A stretch of 64,000 nucleotides of DNA from Sphingobacterium siyangense (lineage in GTDB: Bacteria; Bacteroidota; Bacteroidia; Sphingobacteriales; Sphingobacteriaceae): contig NZ_VLKR01000014.1 in the NCBI RefSeq assembly GCF_007830445.1, positions 62,001-126,000 on the forward strand, given 5' to 3'. The notes under the pieces were generated by a model. It worked only from the letters and a program-made list of their open reading frames with translations, made no database searches and was not told the origin of the DNA. Position 1 is the first letter of the stretch, and each line of letters opens with the position of its first letter. The position numbers and the translations under genes are program-made. Positions 27,774-37,147 of the stretch are shown one piece after another.

Positions 27774-28844
27774 ATGAAGTATAAAATTCTACTAACAACC
27801 GTATATCTATTACTCGCTGTAATGACATTGTTTGCCAACATGGCAAATCCAATGAGCCCCCATAGTATAACAGGACAGCTTGTTCCTGCCGCAAAGCTGA
27901 AAGTCACCAATGAGCGTATTGACATTCATCTTTTGGCAGACACTGCTGATTATAATTCGGACTATCGCAGTCACTTCAGCATTGTCTATAACATCCATGC
28001 AGAAGAGGCTATCGAATTGCCACTGGTATTTCTCGCTTTAAATATGGACGGATTAGATCGCATCCTTGTCAATCAGAAAGAAATTGAAGGAAAAAAAATG
28101 GATCAGCCCGGTTCAAAATTTCCCTTTTTACGTTTAAAGGATGGCTATTATGAAATCAGCTACGACAGCGATGAATGGAAAAGTATTTCGCTGAATGATG
28201 CATTTCATTTTACCGCTAAGCTTCACAAAGGTGATAACAGCATTCAGGTTCAATACAGCGCTTATATGGGCTATGACCGACGGGATATTCGGACCAGATA
28301 CCAAATTGACTACCTCCTATTCCCTTCTAGGTACTGGTCGTCTTTTGGCCCGATTGAACTGTATCTGCACCTCGACGGGAAGATGGATGTACTTACACAG
28401 GATCTGGGAACAGCCAAATTACAAACAGATTCCATTGTTCACTGGAGAATTGATCAGGTAGAAAAGAAAGAGAGTTTTCATATTGAAGTTGGCTTAAAAA
28501 CCTCCATGTTAGCACAAGCAATTCTTTGGGTACATCCCGAGCTGCTCGCCCTGATCGGGTCAATATGCCTGCTATGCCTGCATATCCGCTGTATTTATCT
28601 AAAATACAAAACTGGCCGATACCGCTATGCACTCCTACTTGGAAATCTAATCATTCCAAGCTCTTTCTACTTCTTCATCTGGTTTTGGTCCAGTCTGGCC
28701 AACTATCTTGTCAATGGAGTCTTTGACGAAAAGTCCCGCGGTTTTATCCTGTTGGTCATCTTTACCTTACCCCTGATCTACCTCGTCTATGATTTGGTTT
28801 TGTTTATTATCGATAGAAGCATTCGCGCTAAATTGAACAGGTAG
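27774..28844 (+). CDS. Unknown secreted/membrane protein
   Basis: 356 residues, no family recognised. An N-terminal signal segment (LLTTVYLLLAVMTLFANMA) is followed by about 220 residues rich in beta strands and aromatic residues (DYRSHFSIVYNIHAEE, GYYEISYDSDEW), probably periplasmic. About four membrane helices fill the C-terminal 110 residues (LLALIGSICLLCLHI, LLGNLIIPSSFYFFIWFW, FILLVIFTLPLIYLVYDLVLF). This order, a periplasmic domain before a membrane bundle, recalls sensory 7TM-type receptors but with fewer helices. It is convergent with the LTA-synthase-like gene, 11 bp apart. Confidence 0.75.
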   Translation: MKYKILLTTVYLLLAVMTLFANMANPMSPHSITGQLVPAAKLKVTNERIDIHLLADTADYNSDYRSHFSIVYNIHAEEAIELPLVFLALNMDGLDRILVNQKEIEGKKMDQPGSKFPFLRLKDGYYEISYDSDEWKSISLNDAFHFTAKLHKGDNSIQVQYSAYMGYDRRDIRTRYQIDYLLFPSRYWSSFGPIELYLHLDGKMDVLTQDLGTAKLQTDSIVHWRIDQVEKKESFHIEVGLKTSMLAQAILWVHPELLALIGSICLLCLHIRCIYLKYKTGRYRYALLLGNLIIPSSFYFFIWFWSSLANYLVNGVFDEKSRGFILLVIFTLPLIYLVYDLVLFIIDRSIRAKLNR

Positions 28845-28855
28845 AAAACCGGCTG

Positions 28856-30781
28856 CTATTTTTTATAGGTCAGCTTGTTTTCAATCATACGGTTGTTATA
28901 TTGCTGGATAAAAGCTTTCATCTTGGTCTCCATCGTATCCAATACCGCTGGATGTTGTTTTAACAGATCCTGTTTCATCAAGCGGTCCTTCTTAAGATCA
29001 TAAAATGAAGTCACTTTCAGTCCATCATAAGACATCATATAATCTTTATAGTAGAGATTATAGCTCCCTGAGTTATTATTAAGCACAAAATTATCCTTAC
29101 CCGGTTTGAAGGCATCTGAACCAAATGCGAAATAAGGCTCATCATAGTGCAGATAATTCAAAATAGTAGGCATAATATCTATTTGCTGTACCAGTTTATC
29201 CGCTTTGCCAACTAGATTATCACCGGGTGCATAAAATATTATAGGGATTTGGAAGCCCCCTGCTGCCGTTTGATATTCCGGCAGGTAGCTTACAGTAGCG
29301 TGGTCTGCACAGATAACAAATACGGTATTCTTGTACCAGGGCATTTTCGATGCTGTTGCAAAAAATTCACGCAGCGCATTATCGGTATATCCAATGGGTT
29401 CCTGTACCGGCAAAGGTCCTTTAGGAAATTTCCCCTGATACTTTTCAGGTACCTTAAATGGGTGATGCGAAGATAAAGAGAAGAAACTAGCGAAAAATGG
29501 CTGATGAAACGTGTTGACCTTATTCGCTACAAATTGCAAAAACGGTTCATCCCAGATTCCCCATATACCATCAAAGTCAGCGTCATTGTTATATTCGTTT
29601 TTACCAAAATAATGCTGGATACCCGCCAGTTTCATATAAGCGGAGAAGCCCATGCTGCCATTGGGTGCTCCGTGGAAAAAAGCCGTCTCATATCCCTTTT
29701 CCCCTAAAAGCTTCGCTAAGCTTGTGGTTTCATTTCCAGAATATATCGAAAGCACAAAAGGCTCACCAATGGAAGGAATGCCGGTAATGACTGATGGTAA
29801 AGCATCAATTGATTTACGGCCATTGGCATAAGTATCTGTAAATGTGTAAGCATTGCGGATTAATGAATCCAAAAAAGGCGTATAACCTTTGTATTTTCCA
29901 CCTTGGATATCTTTATTCAACTCACCAAAATGTTCTTTTGCAAAACTCTCTAAAATCAGAACGACGACATTTTTCTTCGCAAAGGGCTGGTCTGATTGCG
30001 GTACATGAATAGGATTGTATAACTGTTCAAGCTCTTGTTCGGAATAATAATGGACAGGTTTAAGATTAACAGCCTTCAATGTTTTCAATATACTAAATGG
30101 CGTATTCAGCACAATATTCATTTCTTCCGGTGTCTCCACATAATCACCCGCATTGCTCAATGTAATGGGACGGGTACTATGGGCCCAACCGCCACGCACA
30201 CCACCTATGAAAAGAAAAGCAGTCAGTAAAAATAAAGGCAATTGGATCAAAAATGACTTCCAGCTATATTTCGTAGTCCTTTCAATCTGAATAAGCTTAT
30301 ACGATTTAATCAAACCATACACAACCAGTACCAACACTATAATGAGATACCAATAATCCAAACAGAAATCAAAAGCCAGCTTCATCAGGTTGGATTCATT
30401 GGAAAATTGGTCAATTACCGTTCCTGTCGTCCTTTTTAGGGTAAATGGATAGTAGGCAAAATCAATCAGATTTAACGCTATACCAATTGAATTGGTCACG
30501 ACAAAGATCCATTTTGCAACTTTTTGATAGATTTTATTCGATTTAAACGGACCTGGAACAGTCAGCATCACAATATAAAGAATATTAAAATACAGTAGGG
30601 CTACAATGTCGAATCGTATACCACCCGCAAACATCACCAAGAGCTTACCTGCATCGACATGAGGAAATAAGGAAGCATTGACGCCATAAAACCCCAATCG
30701 CAATAACGCATAGATGACTAAAAGAAAGATAAAACGAATTGCGACAGCAAAATAAGGTGCAAATACTCCTCTTAATTTCAT
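28856..30781 (-). CDS. LTA synthase family phosphotransferase (sulfatase fold), second of pair
   Basis: 641 residues: five N-terminal membrane helices in the first 210 residues, then a periplasmic alkaline-phosphatase-superfamily domain. LILESFAKEHFG supplies a metal ligand, Ser324 in GRKSIDALPS takes the place of the LtaS catalytic Thr, HGAPNGSMGF and CADHATVSY complete the metal site. Relatives transfer phosphoglycerol or phosphoethanolamine from phospholipids to envelope glycans. Gram-negative Bacteroidota lack lipoteichoic acid, so the acceptor is probably a lipid or capsule glycan. It starts 4 bp after its paralogue. Confidence 0.88.
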   Translation of the reverse strand: MKLRGVFAPYFAVAIRFIFLLVIYALLRLGFYGVNASLFPHVDAGKLLVMFAGGIRFDIVALLYFNILYIVMLTVPGPFKSNKIYQKVAKWIFVVTNSIGIALNLIDFAYYPFTLKRTTGTVIDQFSNESNLMKLAFDFCLDYWYLIIVLVLVVYGLIKSYKLIQIERTTKYSWKSFLIQLPLFLLTAFLFIGGVRGGWAHSTRPITLSNAGDYVETPEEMNIVLNTPFSILKTLKAVNLKPVHYYSEQELEQLYNPIHVPQSDQPFAKKNVVVLILESFAKEHFGELNKDIQGGKYKGYTPFLDSLIRNAYTFTDTYANGRKSIDALPSVITGIPSIGEPFVLSIYSGNETTSLAKLLGEKGYETAFFHGAPNGSMGFSAYMKLAGIQHYFGKNEYNNDADFDGIWGIWDEPFLQFVANKVNTFHQPFFASFFSLSSHHPFKVPEKYQGKFPKGPLPVQEPIGYTDNALREFFATASKMPWYKNTVFVICADHATVSYLPEYQTAAGGFQIPIIFYAPGDNLVGKADKLVQQIDIMPTILNYLHYDEPYFAFGSDAFKPGKDNFVLNNNSGSYNLYYKDYMMSYDGLKVTSFYDLKKDRLMKQDLLKQHPAVLDTMETKMKAFIQQYNNRMIENKLTYKK

Positions 30782-30785
30782 AGCT

Positions 30786-32666
30786 CTAATATTTTAAAAA
30801 TTCACGATATACGTCTTGATAATACGCTTTGCCAATATTCAATAAGCTGTCTGTTTTGCCAGCAGGATATTCCTTGTTGGATCTGTAATTGATAATTCTG
30901 CCTACATTATCGAAAGAAACCGCCTGTTGTGGGGTAATCACACCAAAGGCATCCTTCGAATTGTAAAATGCAATTTGAGGCGTCGTCGGATTAAAAAGAT
31001 CCCGGCTCCAATGATAACGATCTGTTGGGAGCTTCAATTGTGTCAATAAAGTCGCCGCCAAATCCGTTTGATTGCCGATTCTATTAAATATTTTCCCACG
31101 ATATTCAGGTTTTATAACATCACCGAAAAAGATCAGCGGAATATGAAAGCGATTGGGGTGAAATAGTTCCCACCTTTCTGAAGGAAGGCGATGTCCATGA
31201 TCAGCCACAATTACGAAAAGGGTATTTTTATACCAAGCTTCCTTTTTAGCTTTATTGATAAAATCAAAAACAGCTGAATCCGTATAATTTGCTGTACTTC
31301 GGAATTTATCCGCATTGGTAGCGTTGCCAAATTTATAGCCGTGTTTTAACTCAAATGGTTCGTGATTAATTAAGGTAAAGATCGTCGAAAAGAAAGGTTG
31401 TTTTTCTTTTCTAAAATCCTTGATCATCTGATTAAAGACCACATGGTCATATACACCCCATGAGGCACGTTCGGCATCCAATCCAAAATTGGCGTTATCC
31501 ACCACCCTAGACATCCCATGCGTCAGCATATACGATTTAAAATTGTAAAACTCGCTCTGACCACCATGATAAAATGATGTTTCATAGCCGGCATGATCGA
31601 ACTCCTGTCCAATGGCAGGCATATTTTCATGTTTGTCGATATACTTGATAATACTCTCGGGTCCTTGTGCCGGAAAACCGCTCAAAACCGCTACCATGCC
31701 CTTATCGGATCGATCAGCAGCAGAATAAATATGGTCAAACAAAATACCGCCTTTAATCAACTCTTCCATGTGTGGCGTAATTCCCTTTTCCCCGCCAAGA
31801 GACTGAATGAGATCGCCGACAAAACTTTCCAACATAATAATAACGACATTCGGACGAGTCGTTGACAATACCTCAACGGCAGAATCAGGTTGGCTTTGAA
31901 AGGCGGGTCGTAGCTTGTCCTGAATATCCTTCTGATCCGCGTAATAATTATAGGGGTTTTTCAGTTTGGTACTTTCGGCAAAGAAATCCCGTAAAAAAGA
32001 CCATTGGGTATTAACCGCTGCATGATTATAAAACGTTTCCTCGGAATAATAGGCTTTACTAGGGTTTAGTGTCGCTCTCCCATAACCACCGCGGATAAAC
32101 GTGAAAAGTACAAAGACTCCGATTGCCAGTTTGAAAAAATTACCTACAGGAGATTTGATATTGAAAAAAGAGACTTTTTTAAACATCCAACGGTACAGAA
32201 AATAACCACAGAATATACCGATCAACATCCCAACGATGGGGAGAAACACCGGCGTGGACTCAGCCGAAGCTACGGCTCCCGAAGGTGAGGCAAAAAATGC
32301 ATCGATGGCACGTTTAGAAATTTTGTCACCCCATTCCCGGTAGATGTTAACATTGATAAAGCTTGTCACAAAGAACAATACCAGGACAATAATGGTATAG
32401 ATATCCAGGATCAGCCGTTTGGGTTTCAGTTTTGGGAAAAAACTTAACATGCAATACACAAGAAACGGCAGCGCACATATATAGGAAACAGCAGAAAAAT
32501 CCAGGTTCAAACCGTGGTAATAAATTCTGAAAATCTCCGTAAAATTCGAAAAACCTATTTTCTCAAAAAAAGCAGTAACAAAAATCAATCTATCTATAAA
32601 ACAGATAATTAACCAGAACAGAAAATACTGTGTTAAAGCTCTAAGCTCATTAGCAAATCGTTGCAT
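30786..32666 (-). CDS. LTA synthase family phosphotransferase, first of pair
   Basis: 626 residues from the ATG at 32666; a TTG nine codons upstream is less likely. It has the same plan as its neighbour: five membrane helices, then the sulfatase-like domain with IIMLESFVGDL, the likely nucleophile Ser320 in AADRSDKGM, FYHGGQSEFYNF and VADHGHRLP. The two proteins align along their length and are the products of an old duplication. They form an operon, upstream and divergent to valS. Confidence 0.88.
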   Translation of the reverse strand: MQRFANELRALTQYFLFWLIICFIDRLIFVTAFFEKIGFSNFTEIFRIYYHGLNLDFSAVSYICALPFLVYCMLSFFPKLKPKRLILDIYTIIVLVLFFVTSFINVNIYREWGDKISKRAIDAFFASPSGAVASAESTPVFLPIVGMLIGIFCGYFLYRWMFKKVSFFNIKSPVGNFFKLAIGVFVLFTFIRGGYGRATLNPSKAYYSEETFYNHAAVNTQWSFLRDFFAESTKLKNPYNYYADQKDIQDKLRPAFQSQPDSAVEVLSTTRPNVVIIMLESFVGDLIQSLGGEKGITPHMEELIKGGILFDHIYSAADRSDKGMVAVLSGFPAQGPESIIKYIDKHENMPAIGQEFDHAGYETSFYHGGQSEFYNFKSYMLTHGMSRVVDNANFGLDAERASWGVYDHVVFNQMIKDFRKEKQPFFSTIFTLINHEPFELKHGYKFGNATNADKFRSTANYTDSAVFDFINKAKKEAWYKNTLFVIVADHGHRLPSERWELFHPNRFHIPLIFFGDVIKPEYRGKIFNRIGNQTDLAATLLTQLKLPTDRYHWSRDLFNPTTPQIAFYNSKDAFGVITPQQAVSFDNVGRIINYRSNKEYPAGKTDSLLNIGKAYYQDVYREFLKY

Positions 32667-32912
32667 CCCTTCGTGTAAAAATAAAACAGGCAAATTTACA
32701 TTAATTTACATGAAATACGGGCTAATTACTTAGTAATATGAAGAAAAGATTAAAAAAGTATAAATCCTGCATTATGCTTTACCCCACTGCAATAACCACC
32801 TCTTCTGCTTAGGAGAATCTTCAATAAACTTATTGCTTAGCCTTTATTCATAACTTCTTTTTGTTTGAGAACAAGATCAATGGATTACTAAGGAAAATAA
32901 CATAGAATTCCT

Positions 32913-32920
32913 TACTTTTG
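32913..32920 (+). promoter_or_regulatory. Bacteroidota -7 box of valS
   Basis: TACTTTTG fits TAnnTTTG, 33 bases before the valS ATG. Confidence 0.6.
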
Positions 32921-32953
32921 TGTTCCTTAAAAGTTTGAATACAAAAATTTAAA

Positions 32954-35590
32954 ATGAGCATAGCGAAAACTTACAATCCAAAAGAAGCTGAAGAAAAATG
33001 GTACAGCTATTGGAAAGCGAATGGATTTTTCCGTTCCACCCCGGACGAACGTGAACCTTACACGATTGTGATGCCTCCTCCGAATGTCACGGGAGTATTG
33101 CACATGGGGCATATGCTGAATAATACCATTCAAGACGTTTTGATTCGCCGCGCACGTATGCAGGGAAAAAACGCTTGTTGGGTACCGGGGACCGATCACG
33201 CCTCCATTGCCACTGAAGCTAAGGTCGTCGCTATGTTGAAAGAACAGGGAATTGACAAACGATCTTTATCGCGTGAAGATTTCTTAAAACATGCTTGGGA
33301 ATGGAAGGAAAAATACGGTGGTATTATTCTAAAACAACTCGAAAAACTTGGCGCTTCCTGTGACTGGGATCGTACACGTTTTACCATGGATCCGGAGTTA
33401 TATCAATCTGTTATCCGCGTATTCGTCGATCTTTATCATAAAGGATTGATTTATCGTGGTTACCGCATGGTCAACTGGGATCCTGAAGCAAAAACAAATA
33501 TCTCAGACGAAGAGGTTATTTATAAAGAGAAAAACGGCAAATTATACCACCTGAAATATCAGGTTGAGGGAACAGATCAATATATTGTTGTGGCGACTAC
33601 CCGTCCTGAAACCATCTTTGGTGACACAGCCGTGTGTATCAATCCCAATGATGAGCGCTACACCTGGTTAAAAGGAAAGCAAGTCATTGTGCCGATCGTT
33701 GGTAGAAAAGTGAACATCATTGAAGATGAATATGTCGATTTGGAGTTTGGTACAGGATGCCTTAAAGTTACTCCAGCGCACGATGTGAATGACTACGCAC
33801 TAGGTAAAAAGCACAACCTGGAATTTGTCGACATCTTTACCGACGAAGCAAAACTAAACGACAATGGCCTGCATTACGCCGGTATGGATCGTTTTAAAGT
33901 CCGCAAGGAAATCGAGAAAGAGCTGGAGGAAAAAGGATTATTGGAGCAAGTTGAAAACTATACCAATAATGTTGGAACTTCAGAGCGAACAGGTGCTGTT
34001 ATTGAGCCTAAAATCTCTAATCAGTGGTTCCTTAAAATGGAAGACTTGGCAAAACCTGCATTAGATAACGTCATGGACGATACCATTAAATTTCATCCGA
34101 CGAAATTCAAAAATATTTACCGCAATTGGATGGAGAATGTTACCGACTGGAATATCTCAAGACAATTGTGGTGGGGGCACCAAATACCGGCTTATTTCTA
34201 TGGCGATGGAAACGAAGACTTTGTGGTTGCACAAACGGTTGAAGAAGCCCTTGTTTTAGCGCAGGAAAAATCAGGTAATACAACGCTTCAATTGACCGAT
34301 CTACGTCAAGATGAGGATGTGCTTGATACCTGGTTTTCAGCTTGGCTATGGCCAATTTCGGTTTTCAATGGCATCAACGAACCGGAAAATGCAGAAATCA
34401 ACTACTATTACCCTACGCAAGATTTAGTCACTGCCCCAGACATCATTTTCTTTTGGGTAGCACGTATGATCGTTTCAGGATATGAATTCCGCGGACAATT
34501 GCCTTTTGAAAATGTTTATTTCACGGGTATTGTACGCGACAAACTGGGCCGTAAAATGTCTAAATCACTGGGCAACTCTCCTGATCCGATTGATTTAATG
34601 AATGAATATGGTGCAGATGCTACGCGGATGGGAATGTTATTGACTGCTCCAGCAGGTAATGACCTTCCTTTTGATGTAGAACTTTGTGTACAGGGCCGTA
34701 ATTTTGCCAATAAGATCTGGAATGCATTCCGCTTGGTTAAAGGCTGGGAAATTACAGCTACTCCAGCTTCGGATTCAGATAAGATTTCGGCATCTTGGTT
34801 TGAAGCAAGGTTAAATCAAGCCTTGGTCGATATCGAAGAAAACTTCAAACACTATCGTTTATCAGATGCATTGATGACAACCTACAAATTGGTATGGGAT
34901 GACTTCTGTGCCTGGTACCTTGAATTAGTGAAACCGGCTTATGGCTCCCCTATTTCTAGCGAAACCTTAGCAACAGTAAAATCTTTTTTCCAACGTATAC
35001 TCACTTTAGTACATCCTTTCATGCCTTTCCTAACAGAAGAATTGTGGCATGACGAACTGTTCGGTGTGAAAGACGAGAAAGATTGCATTATCGTAGCCCC
35101 TTATCCTACAGCGAATGATTTTGATGAGCAGCTTATAAAAGATTTCGCTATCGCTCAACAGATTATTTCGGAAGTTCGGAATATTCGCAATTCTAAAGGT
35201 ATCTCCCCTAAAGTTGCTTTACCATTAGCGATCAATCAACAATCGGACGTCAACCTGGAGCAATATATTGATATCATCACCAAGATTGCAAACTTGGAAG
35301 GCGTAACTTTTGTTTCTGAGAAAGTAGCTGGTGCCGCAAGTTTCCTTGCTGGCAAAGACGAATGTTATGTTACGTTGGAAAATAATATTGATGCGGATGC
35401 TGAACGTGAGCGTATCGAGAAAGAATTGGAATACCTAAAAGGCTTCCTTGTATCTGTAGACAAAAAGCTTTCCAATGAACGGTTTGTGCAAAATGCTAAA
35501 CCTGAAATTGTTGAAAACGAAAAAAGTAAAAAGGCTGATGCCGAAGCGAAGATTAAAATTCTTCAAGAAAGCTTAACAGCATTAGGTTAA
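32954..35590 (+). CDS. valS: Valine--tRNA ligase
   Basis: 878 residues, class I aminoacyl-tRNA synthetase. The HIGH motif reads HMGH (in LHMGHMLNN), the editing domain includes [13 protein letters not shown], and KMSKS is intact ([11 protein letters not shown]). The anticodon-binding domain is followed by a C-terminal coiled coil at about 810-878 ([20 protein letters not shown]). It charges tRNA-Val and removes mischarged threonine. It is monocistronic with a strong terminator. Confidence 0.97.
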   Translation: MSIAKTYNPKEAEEKWYSYWKANGFFRSTPDEREPYTIVMPPPNVTGVLHMGHMLNNTIQDVLIRRARMQGKNACWVPGTDHASIATEAKVVAMLKEQGIDKRSLSREDFLKHAWEWKEKYGGIILKQLEKLGASCDWDRTRFTMDPELYQSVIRVFVDLYHKGLIYRGYRMVNWDPEAKTNISDEEVIYKEKNGKLYHLKYQVEGTDQYIVVATTRPETIFGDTAVCINPNDERYTWLKGKQVIVPIVGRKVNIIEDEYVDLEFGTGCLKVTPAHDVNDYALGKKHNLEFVDIFTDEAKLNDNGLHYAGMDRFKVRKEIEKELEEKGLLEQVENYTNNVGTSERTGAVIEPKISNQWFLKMEDLAKPALDNVMDDTIKFHPTKFKNIYRNWMENVTDWNISRQLWWGHQIPAYFYGDGNEDFVVAQTVEEALVLAQEKSGNTTLQLTDLRQDEDVLDTWFSAWLWPISVFNGINEPENAEINYYYPTQDLVTAPDIIFFWVARMIVSGYEFRGQLPFENVYFTGIVRDKLGRKMSKSLGNSPDPIDLMNEYGADATRMGMLLTAPAGNDLPFDVELCVQGRNFANKIWNAFRLVKGWEITATPASDSDKISASWFEARLNQALVDIEENFKHYRLSDALMTTYKLVWDDFCAWYLELVKPAYGSPISSETLATVKSFFQRILTLVHPFMPFLTEELWHDELFGVKDEKDCIIVAPYPTANDFDEQLIKDFAIAQQIISEVRNIRNSKGISPKVALPLAINQQSDVNLEQYIDIITKIANLEGVTFVSEKVAGAASFLAGKDECYVTLENNIDADAERERIEKELEYLKGFLVSVDKKLSNERFVQNAKPEIVENEKSKKADAEAKIKILQESLTALG

Positions 35591-35610
35591 CAGCTACGCT
35601 ATAAATCTCG

Positions 35611-35642
35611 AAAAGTCCCGTGCAATGAACGGGACTTTTTTA
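35611..35642 (+). terminator. Terminator of valS
   Basis: AAAAGTCCCGT pairs with ACGGGACTTTTT around a seven-base loop, then T. Confidence 0.92.
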
Positions 35643-36031
35643 TGTTTAACGAGCGATCAAATTCGGTGATCATTCGGTGCTTGTTCGGTACTTCTTCGGA
35701 GCTCGTTCGGTGCTTCTTCGGTGCTTCTTCGGTTGCCAGCGAATAAGCTCCGTTAAATATCCGAAGTATATCCGATAAAAAAACGTATTAAGAGCGAATT
35801 TGATTGACAATTGTACCCCACGAAGAGCACGAGCTTTCACGAAAGAGCCCAACAGACGACTCAAGTAAATTTTGATCCGTCATGCACAGGCAATATATAG
35901 GACAAGGATATACGATAAAAACTTTTGAAACAAGAAGCAAAGCGCTTTGCCCTATTCCAAAATAACCCTACAGTTTATAATTAACCAAAGATCAACCATG
36001 CTGATAACTTTATATAAATTCCTGTAAAAAA
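35643..36031. other. 389-bp intergenic region after valS
   Basis: No gene is supported. It contains the 11-bp repeat array at 35662-35732 and, 29 bases on, two inverted units at 35761 and 35772. The rest is AT-rich, with a TAACTTTA box near 36003 that could serve the DUF4342 gene. Confidence 0.75.
35662..35732. repeat. Seven-unit 11-bp tandem repeat
   Basis: TTCGG begins at 35662, 35673, 35684, 35695, 35706, 35717 and 35728: seven times at exactly 11 bp. The six bases between vary around TGCTTC. On the other strand it reads CCGAAGAAGCA-like units. Two further units, CCGAA at 35761 and CCGAT at 35772, lie in the opposite orientation and also 11 bp apart. Confidence 0.92.
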
Positions 36032-36070
36032 ATGAATAACTTTATAGGAGCGAACTTAAATTATATCATT

Positions 36071-36373
36071 ATGGGATTCAAAGAGACATTTCAGATTAAC
36101 GGTGAAAACCTTTTACAAAAGATCAAAGAAATCATTGCTGAGGGCAATGTGAGCAAAATCAGCATTTCGGACAAACATGGCAAAGAAATCATGAGCTTTC
36201 CAGTAACTGTTGGTGCCATAGGCTTGATCTTAGCACCTGTTTTTGCTGCAATCGGTGCTGTAGCCGCATTGCTTACAGAATGTACGATCACCGTAGAACG
36301 AAATACAAACAAGGAAGAAAAAGACAAAGAAGATAACAGCACTGATCCCCCTACAACGATAACCGTAAAATAA
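36071..36373 (+). CDS. DUF4342 domain protein
   Basis: 100 residues from the ATG at 36071; an in-frame ATG at 36032 would add 13 residues that are not typical of the family. The DUF4342 pattern is clear: GENLLQKIKEIIAEGNVSKISISDKHGKEIMSFP, interrupted here only by description, then a hydrophobic hairpin VGAIGLILAPVFAAIGAVAALL and the TECTITVER end. A charged, low-complexity tail follows. The family is of unknown function and may associate with membranes. It is 20 bp upstream of the DoxX gene. Confidence 0.75.
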   Translation: MGFKETFQINGENLLQKIKEIIAEGNVSKISISDKHGKEIMSFPVTVGAIGLILAPVFAAIGAVAALLTECTITVERNTNKEEKDKEDNSTDPPTTITVK

Positions 36374-36393
36374 TCAATTTAAAATTGACCGTT

Positions 36394-36768
36394 ATGAAGA
36401 TCTTTAAAAATATACTTTGTATTTTATTTGCCTTGCTATTCATCAATGCAGGGCTGGATAAACTTTTTCATTATATGCCTACGCCACCAATGGATATGGA
36501 CATGAAAAAAGTATTTGAGGCTTTTGCCACGATCAAATGGCTAATGCCACTGGTTGGAATCATCGAACTCTTGGGCGGTTTATTGTTTATTTTCCCAAAA
36601 ACGAGAACACTGGGTGCACTGGTCATCTTCCCCATACTCATTGGTATTTTTACCCACAACATGATTTTTTACAGCCAAATGGGACTAATTATTTGGGCTG
36701 TACTTTTCATTATTTGGCTATGGGTGGTATTCGAAAACTGGGGCAAGTATAAAAAACTGATGGAATAA
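36394..36768 (+). CDS. DoxX family membrane protein
   Basis: 124 residues with four predicted membrane helices (ILCILFALLFINAGLDKL, WLMPLVGIIELLGGLLFIF, TLGALVIFPILIGIFTHN, LIIWAVLFIIWLWVVFENW). The NAGLDKLFH after the first helix and the IELLGGL segment are DoxX-like. The start is the ATG at 36394, not the TTG three codons before. The role is unknown. It is likely cotranscribed with the DUF4342 gene. Confidence 0.85.
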   Translation: MKIFKNILCILFALLFINAGLDKLFHYMPTPPMDMDMKKVFEAFATIKWLMPLVGIIELLGGLLFIFPKTRTLGALVIFPILIGIFTHNMIFYSQMGLIIWAVLFIIWLWVVFENWGKYKKLME

Positions 36769-36815
36769 TTGCTTATATTCTTCTCCAAACGAATATCGAG
36801 CAGGATAATGCATCT

Positions 36816-36862
36816 ATTAAATACCTATTACTTTGACAAATTGATAGGTATTTAATGTTTTT
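36816..36862 (+). terminator. Terminator after the DoxX gene
   Basis: ATTAAATACCTAT at 36816-36828 pairs with ATAGGTATTTAAT at 36844-36856, followed by GTTTTT. Confidence 0.85.
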
Positions 36863-37147
36863 ATTAACATAAAATTAAAAAACAAAAAACTTTGTACGAC
36901 TAGAATGGTTTGGTCAATTATTTGATGTGTTTTTAGAACATTCCCACGATAAAATGATTTTATACAAGGGAAATGAAGAGCTGTCTAATATTTGCTAGCA
37001 AGTATAGTACATAAATTAAACTTGCATTTACACGCAAATTTACCTTAGTTTGCTGAAATCGTGGCGATATACGTTATATATCTGAAAACTTAGCAAACTT
37101 TTTTCCGTTTTAATTTTTATTAATAGATACTTAAATCAAATTATACG
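36863..37147. other. AT-rich region before tamB
   Basis: 285 bp with no supported gene. Its only clear signal is the promoter at 37018-37052. Confidence 0.6.
37018..37052 (+). promoter_or_regulatory. Promoter of tamB
   Basis: AAACTTGCA, nine bases, AAATTT, two bases, CTTAGTTTG. The TTG at 37022 and the TTAGTTTG at 37045-37052 are 20 bases apart, the usual Bacteroidota spacing. The fur promoter has the same blocks and gaps. Confidence 0.65.

Noticed and set aside
35662..35732. 11-bp array as a CRISPR
   Set aside because: Units are far too short and no cas genes are present.
35670..35864. 64-codon minus-strand frame through the 11-bp repeat
   Set aside because: An 11-bp period shifts frame each unit, so the repeat is not a coding repeat; the frame has no other support.
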